This document shows positions 60,122 through 64,000 of a DNA stretch of 64,000 nucleotides, one piece after another. The stretch is from Bacillota bacterium (GTDB lineage Bacteria > Bacillota > Clostridia > Oscillospirales > Ruminococcaceae). The number at the start of each line of letters is the position of its first letter. The stretch's first letter is position 1. The translations under genes were made by a program, and so were the position numbers. The stretch spans positions 1 through 64,000 of the forward strand of contig JAKPUQ010000209.1 of the NCBI GenBank assembly GCA_029572815.1. The letters run 5' to 3'. The notes below the pieces were generated by a model that was not told the DNA's origin, did no database searches, and was given only the letters and a program-made list of their open reading frames with translations.

Positions 60122-61276
60122 TTAATGGGAGAAAAAGCTCCCGATCTTATCCATTATTTTCTGAAAGAGACTTTTGCTGCCCTTATCTCCGTGAGATGCG
60201 TCCACAGTCTCCCCGGCGAGAAGGTCAACTCTTTCCACTTCCCGCCCCAGGTATCTGACAGATAGGCTTCCCACCTTCTCCCCTTCCCTTACGGGAGCGT
60301 ACATAAATGGGCGGCTCAGCACCGTAAAGGTGAAGTCCTCCTCATTTGCCGAGAGAGCAGTCACGGATACCGTGTCCTTTTCGGGGACTATCCGCAGTTT
60401 ATCAGCATTTCCGCCTACTATATCCGCAGTCATATCCCGCGGCAGACCTATCTCCGCCAGTCTCACATTTTCAAAGCAGCTGTCATACAGCGCCATATGG
60501 TCGTTCCAGTCATTTCTGTCATTGAGGGTAACGCAGATGAGATCCTTGCCCTCTCTTTCGCAGGCAGACACCAGACACCGTCCCGCCTCGTCGGTAAAGC
60601 CGGTCTTAACGCCGTAAACTCCGTCGAACATACCCAGGAGCTTATTGGTGTTCCTCAGCCACCTGTCATAGGGCGGCGAGCCGAACTTCACCTTCATGCT
60701 GCTCTGTGAGCAGATACTGCGGAAAACATCGTTCCTCAGCGCCTCACGGGCAAGGAGAGCCATATCAGCCGCCGATGAGCCGTGTCCCTCACCCTCAAGA
60801 CCAGAGGGCGTGACGAAATAGGTCCTTGAAAGTCCCATTTCACGGGCGCGGTCGTTCATCATCTCCGCGAAAGCCTCCATGCTGCCTGCTATCCTTACGG
60901 CAGCAGCATTGGCAGCGTCATTCCCAGATGGAAGCAGCATACCGCAGCACAGCGCGTACTTTGTGACAATGTCCCCCTCCTGCAAGCCCATAGACGAGCC
61001 CTCCACCTTAATGGCATCACTGTCCACGGTGAACTCCTCATAGAGCCCTCCGCTTTCGAGACAGAGCAGAGTGGTCATTATCTTGGTGGTGCTTGCCATG
61101 GGAAGCTTCATAGATGCGTTGAGGGCATAGACCACCTCGCCTGTATCGGCGGATATCACCGCCGCAGCCTTAGCCTGTACCTGAGGGTATTCGGCTCCGA
61201 GAGAGCCTAACGGACACACCGCAGCAGCAGCCATCACCGCCGCCGCAGATATAGAAACGAGCCATTTCATGGGCAC
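60122..61276 (-). CDS. dacF: D-alanyl-D-alanine carboxypeptidase (PBP5/DacF type)
   Basis: 384 residues with a signal peptide (about 1-28). Penicillin-binding motifs are SxxK at S62-K65 (ASTTKIM), SGN at 117-119, and KTG in GVKTGFTDEAG. A C-terminal PBP5-like beta domain and a basic amphipathic end (KIMDKIGSFFSH) that may lie on the membrane follow. It trims stem peptides of peptidoglycan; being next to ytfJ it may be a sporulation-related copy. Confidence 0.92.
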   Translation of the reverse strand: MPMKWLVSISAAAVMAAAAVCPLGSLGAEYPQVQAKAAAVISADTGEVVYALNASMKLPMASTTKIMTTLLCLESGGLYEEFTVDSDAIKVEGSSMGLQEGDIVTKYALCCGMLLPSGNDAANAAAVRIAGSMEAFAEMMNDRAREMGLSRTYFVTPSGLEGEGHGSSAADMALLAREALRNDVFRSICSQSSMKVKFGSPPYDRWLRNTNKLLGMFDGVYGVKTGFTDEAGRCLVSACEREGKDLICVTLNDRNDWNDHMALYDSCFENVRLAEIGLPRDMTADIVGGNADKLRIVPEKDTVSVTALSANEEDFTFTVLSRPFMYAPVREGEKVGSLSVRYLGREVERVDLLAGETVDASHGDKGSKSLFQKIMDKIGSFFSH

Positions 61277-61328
61277 ACCTCCGTATGATCATATACTAAA
61301 GGTTATGCCCGGGGCTGTATATTTATTC

Positions 61329-61763
61329 TCAGTTAAGGGGCACTGACTCGTCTGTGATACCGCCTGTTGCAGTATCGTCGGAGCCGCCCTTTCTCTTGTT
61401 GATGAAGCCGCTTACCTTGTCGATGATGCCGGGCATCTTCTCGATAGCAGCGCTGATGGGATCGCTTGAGCCCTCCATAGTTACCATCTTTGCGGAACCG
61501 TCGGGAGAGATAACGAGGAAGCCCTCAGGCTTTATGGAAACGCCTGCACCTGCTCCGCCTCCGAAAAGGTCCTTGTCGTACTTTGAAGGCAGGTCGGAGC
61601 CGCCCGAAGCGAAGCCGTAGCTCACCTTTGATACGGGGATAATGGTAGTACCGTCGGGAAGCTTTATAGGCTCACCGATAATGGCGTTTACGTCAGCCAT
61701 TTCCTTGATCTTTTCGATGGAAATTCCTAAGAGATCACTTACTGGTGTATTGTTTGCACTCAT
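61329..61763 (-). CDS. ytfJ: Sporulation protein YtfJ/GerW
   Basis: 144 residues with the family start MSANNTPVSDLLGISIEKIK, IIPVSKVSYGFASGGSD and a Gly-rich loop GGGAGAGVSIKPEGFLVI. GerW is needed for normal spore germination in Bacillus. It sits next to the DUF2953 gene, as in other Firmicutes. Confidence 0.92.
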   Translation of the reverse strand: MSANNTPVSDLLGISIEKIKEMADVNAIIGEPIKLPDGTTIIPVSKVSYGFASGGSDLPSKYDKDLFGGGAGAGVSIKPEGFLVISPDGSAKMVTMEGSSDPISAAIEKMPGIIDKVSGFINKRKGGSDDTATGGITDESVPLN

Positions 61764-61773
61764 GATTTATACC

Positions 61774-62745
61774 TCACTTCTGCCTTGCGGCGGATTTTTT
61801 CAATTTGCGTTTTCTCAGCTTTCCGGGAATGAAAGTCCTGAAAATATATGTCATCAGGAACCATGCTCCTGCGATGACCACTGTACCGAGACGGAAGGAA
61901 AGCTTTCCTGCTGCGTCCCAGCGTCCTTTGGATACGCCGAACTGCGGGTGGACGTCAATGGTTTTCAGCCTTACGGTAAAGAGCTGGCTGAAAAATGCTA
62001 TGCCGTTGTAGACCAGAGCCGAGTACCTTCCGTACTTCATGGCGCAGTCATAGGCGTCCTCGTCAGCGATGATGAAGTCGATATACAGATCCCTGAGCTT
62101 GAAGCCCTTGAATATCTTCAGCAGGGGGCGCTGAGCGCTCTCCCATATCCCGACTATGAATTCTATCTTGTCGCTGAGTGACTTCTTGTCCTCGTCCTGC
62201 GGCTTATCGGGGAAGTCCTCATCATCTTCATCAAAGAGGTCCTCGTCAAAGTCCTCGTCCTTCTTCTTTTTCTTCTTTTTGGCCTTTTTCTTCTTTTCGG
62301 GAGCTTCCTCCCCGGTCATCTCCTCTGTGAAGCTGTCGGTATCGGGAGCCTCCTCCGCTGCGGACTCAGTGCTTTCCTGTGAAGCCGTCTGCGCAGGGAG
62401 CATATCTGCCTCAGGATCATTTACGGGAATGTCCTCCAGCTCCTTCTCCCACTCATACTGTTCCCTCTGTTTTTTCTTTTTTGCCTTTTTCTCCTTGACA
62501 GGCTTGTCTTTTTTGGTTTTCTCAGGCTTTGAGGGCTTGTCCTTTTTGTTTGCCTTCCGCTTTTTCCACCAGTTGTAAAGACCTCCGCCGTCTGAGTCCA
62601 TAAGGTTGATTATCCAAAGCTTGACTTTATAGCTTAATTTGCCGTCTATATAGCTGAACTCTCCTCCCGCAGGAGTAATGAGCACCAGCAGTATGATGCC
62701 TAAAACGGCAAGAAGTATATACAGCAGTATTTTTAGTACGATCAA
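61774..62745 (-). CDS. DUF2953 membrane protein with Lys/Glu-rich insert
   Basis: 323 residues. One N-terminal membrane helix (about 4-26), then a long acidic/basic low-complexity stretch (about 60-190), and the C-terminal DUF2953-like part (DLYIDFIIADEDAYDCAMKYGR, RLKTIDVHPQFG). In Bacillus the neighbour of ytfJ (ytfI) is of this type. The function is unknown, probably sporulation-linked. Confidence 0.85.
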   Translation of the reverse strand: MIVLKILLYILLAVLGIILLVLITPAGGEFSYIDGKLSYKVKLWIINLMDSDGGGLYNWWKKRKANKKDKPSKPEKTKKDKPVKEKKAKKKKQREQYEWEKELEDIPVNDPEADMLPAQTASQESTESAAEEAPDTDSFTEEMTGEEAPEKKKKAKKKKKKKDEDFDEDLFDEDDEDFPDKPQDEDKKSLSDKIEFIVGIWESAQRPLLKIFKGFKLRDLYIDFIIADEDAYDCAMKYGRYSALVYNGIAFFSQLFTVRLKTIDVHPQFGVSKGRWDAAGKLSFRLGTVVIAGAWFLMTYIFRTFIPGKLRKRKLKKSAARQK

Positions 62746-62766
62746 TCCTGCCGCTCCTTTCCTTGA

Positions 62767-63348
62767 TTATTCGGTCTGCTGAGCCTCAGCAAGCTCTCTG
62801 TCCACGAACTCCTCCTCGGTCTCAAGGACGAGATCGCTCTGTCCCGGGAGAGGGGGAAGATCCGCCACGGAGCTGAGTCCGAAGCTTCTCAGGAACACCG
62901 CCGTGGTCCTGTACACTATGGGCTTTCCGGGAACGTCAAGGCGTCCTGCCTCCTCAACAAGTCCCTTTTCCACCAGGTTATTGATGACAGAGGAGCTGTC
63001 GATACCGCGGACATTTTCCACGAAGCCCTTTGAAACAGGCTGATTATAGGCGATTATTGTAAGAGCCTCCATAGCCGCATTTGAGAGAGGCGCCGTTCTC
63101 TTGGTCTCAAGAGCCGCCCTCACCTGAGGAGCGAACTCCTCACGGGTACACATCTGAAAGCTGCTGTCCAGCTTTTTTATGCAGATACCGCTGCCGCAGT
63201 CCTCATAGCGCTCATTGAGCAGCCTTATCATAGAGGGCAGTGTGCCTGCGTCAACTCCGCTTGCCTCCGAGAGGCGGTATATCTCAATAGGCTCGCCGCT
63301 CGCAAAGAGGATAGCCTCTATTGCTCCGAGCTTGTCTTTGATCTCCAA
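62767..63348 (-). CDS. scpB: Segregation and condensation protein B
   Basis: Kleisin-associated partner of the SMC complex in chromosome organisation. 193 residues with two winged-helix units. EAILFASGEPIE, ALTIIAYNQPVSK, VRGIDSS and LVEEAGRLDVPGKP are family blocks. It overlaps scpA by 31 bases. Confidence 0.94.
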   Translation of the reverse strand: MEIKDKLGAIEAILFASGEPIEIYRLSEASGVDAGTLPSMIRLLNERYEDCGSGICIKKLDSSFQMCTREEFAPQVRAALETKRTAPLSNAAMEALTIIAYNQPVSKGFVENVRGIDSSSVINNLVEKGLVEEAGRLDVPGKPIVYRTTAVFLRSFGLSSVADLPPLPGQSDLVLETEEEFVDRELAEAQQTE

Positions 63349-64000
63349 GATCTATCCACTCCGTTCTTTCTTCCCTTGAAGAATATCATGGTATTATCGT
63401 CGCTAATGGTAATACGTCCGTGTCTGGTGAGCTCCAGCACCGCCAGGAATGTAGCCACTCTTGCCGAGCGGTCCGTGACGCCCTCATAGAGCCTGTCCAT
63501 GTAGACCTCCCCCGAGTCATAGAGCTGGCGGAGGATATGCACCACCTTGGTCATAACAGAAACTATGCGCCGCTTGACCACTGAGTTTATCTTGTTCTCA
63601 ACGTGGAGCTTTGCGTGTTCCGACTTTATATTTTTCATTGATATAGCGCTGTAAGCGATAGCCAGTCTCTCGGGCTCATGGACAAGGGTATAGGTCATGT
63701 CCGCCTTTATCTTCATGGGGTTTCTCACGAAGATATTGCCGCCCACAAAGGCGTCCGCCAGAGTTTTTGCCGCTATCTTGCAGAGAGAGTACTCAATGAG
63801 GGCTCCCTCCAGCTCGCGCTTCATCTGTTCAGCCTCCTCGGGCTGTGGCAGAAGTGAAGCGGTCTTTATATAAATGAGTCTTGCAGCCATTTCGAGGAAT
63901 TCCCCTGCAAGCTCCAGATTCTGCTCATGAGCCTGATCTATGTAGAGCAGGTACTGCTCCAGCAGCTTTGAGATCTCAATATCGCAGATATTCAGCTTGT
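63318..64000 (-). CDS. scpA: Segregation and condensation protein A, 5' end outside window
   Basis: Kleisin subunit bridging SMC heads. The frame continues from an internal Met at 63890 up to the right edge (EQNLELAGEFLEMAARLIYI and upstream EISKLLEQYL), so the true start lies beyond 64000. About 25 N-terminal residues are missing by comparison with the family. The C-terminal winged helix is complete. Confidence 0.92.
   Translation of the reverse strand, partial: KLNICDIEISKLLEQYLLYIDQAHEQNLELAGEFLEMAARLIYIKTASLLPQPEEAEQMKRELEGALIEYSLCKIAAKTLADAFVGGNIFVRNPMKIKADMTYTLVHEPERLAIAYSAISMKNIKSEHAKLHVENKINSVVKRRIVSVMTKVVHILRQLYDSGEVYMDRLYEGVTDRSARVATFLAVLELTRHGRITISDDNTMIFFKGRKNGVDRSWRSKTSSEQ

Overview
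The window looks like chromosomal DNA of a gut- or rumen-type Gram-positive Clostridia, most likely Ruminococcus or a close Oscillospiraceae relative. The evidence is the glgB-C-D-A glycogen operon with the clostridial GlgC/GlgD pair, sporulation genes (spoIIE, spoIIP, ytfJ/gerW), a secreted GH9 cellulase-type enzyme, Thr-rich linkers, a sortase-type wall anchor and strong Shine-Dalgarno sites with TTGACA-N17-TATAAT promoters. The species call is inference from gene content, not from a database search.

Layout. 0-0.5 kb: two tandem strong promoters and a leader pointing off the left edge, typical of an rRNA operon. 0.5-2.3 kb: a PnuC-type vitamin transporter behind a structured leader, then a frameshifted HD-GYP gene. 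2.4-8.4 kb (minus): glycogen operon; GlgB carries a histone-H1-like Lys/Ala tail. 8.6-10.8 kb: spoIIE. 10.98-32.9 kb (minus): one very tight run of about 25 genes. It starts with a MscS channel, a metallophosphoesterase and two FAD oxidoreductases, passes through rsmA, and ends with almost the whole anaerobic cobalamin pathway (cbiL, cbiD, cbiF-G, cbiH, cbiJ, cbiE-T, cbiA, cobT, cobU, cobS, cobC, cbiB, cobD, cbiP, cbiC). 33-35.2 kb: a CapD-type nucleotide-sugar dehydratase and a guanylate-kinase-like gene. 35.5-42.2 kb: secreted and surface proteins (GH9, a Gly-rich membrane protein, a BspA-type LRR protein with an unannotated 30-residue peptide gene behind it) and a Nudix hydrolase. 42.4-43.2 kb: tRNA-Arg(CCT) with two repeat copies behind it, and a cupin.

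43.3-49.5 kb is the most interesting block. A perfect promoter and a cobalamin riboswitch with its own terminator precede two extracellular proteins with transcobalamin-like (DUF4430-type) domains and a complete ECF transporter (T, fused A-A', S). One surface protein has the domain content of animal intrinsic factor/transcobalamin: an alpha-alpha barrel plus the beta domain, here joined by a transmembrane hairpin. I read this as a Gram-positive corrinoid capture-and-import system, complementing the synthesis operon.

49.5-54.2 kb is a repeat-rich stretch with an ECF sigma factor and its membrane partner, pta, a truncated AlbA-domain gene and tRNA-Arg(CCG). 54.2-57.3 kb holds a YiiX-like peptidase, spoIIP and a polysaccharide deacetylase. 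57.3-64 kb (minus) is the common clostridial run scpA-scpB-DUF2953-ytfJ-dac-rluB followed by metA and a DUF4190-like protein; scpA runs off the right edge.

Five frame breaks (HD-GYP, cobC, GH9 tail, and two in the transcobalamin-like gene) are all one extra base in a homopolymer run. Removing that base restores full-length reading frames, so base-calling error is the leading explanation.
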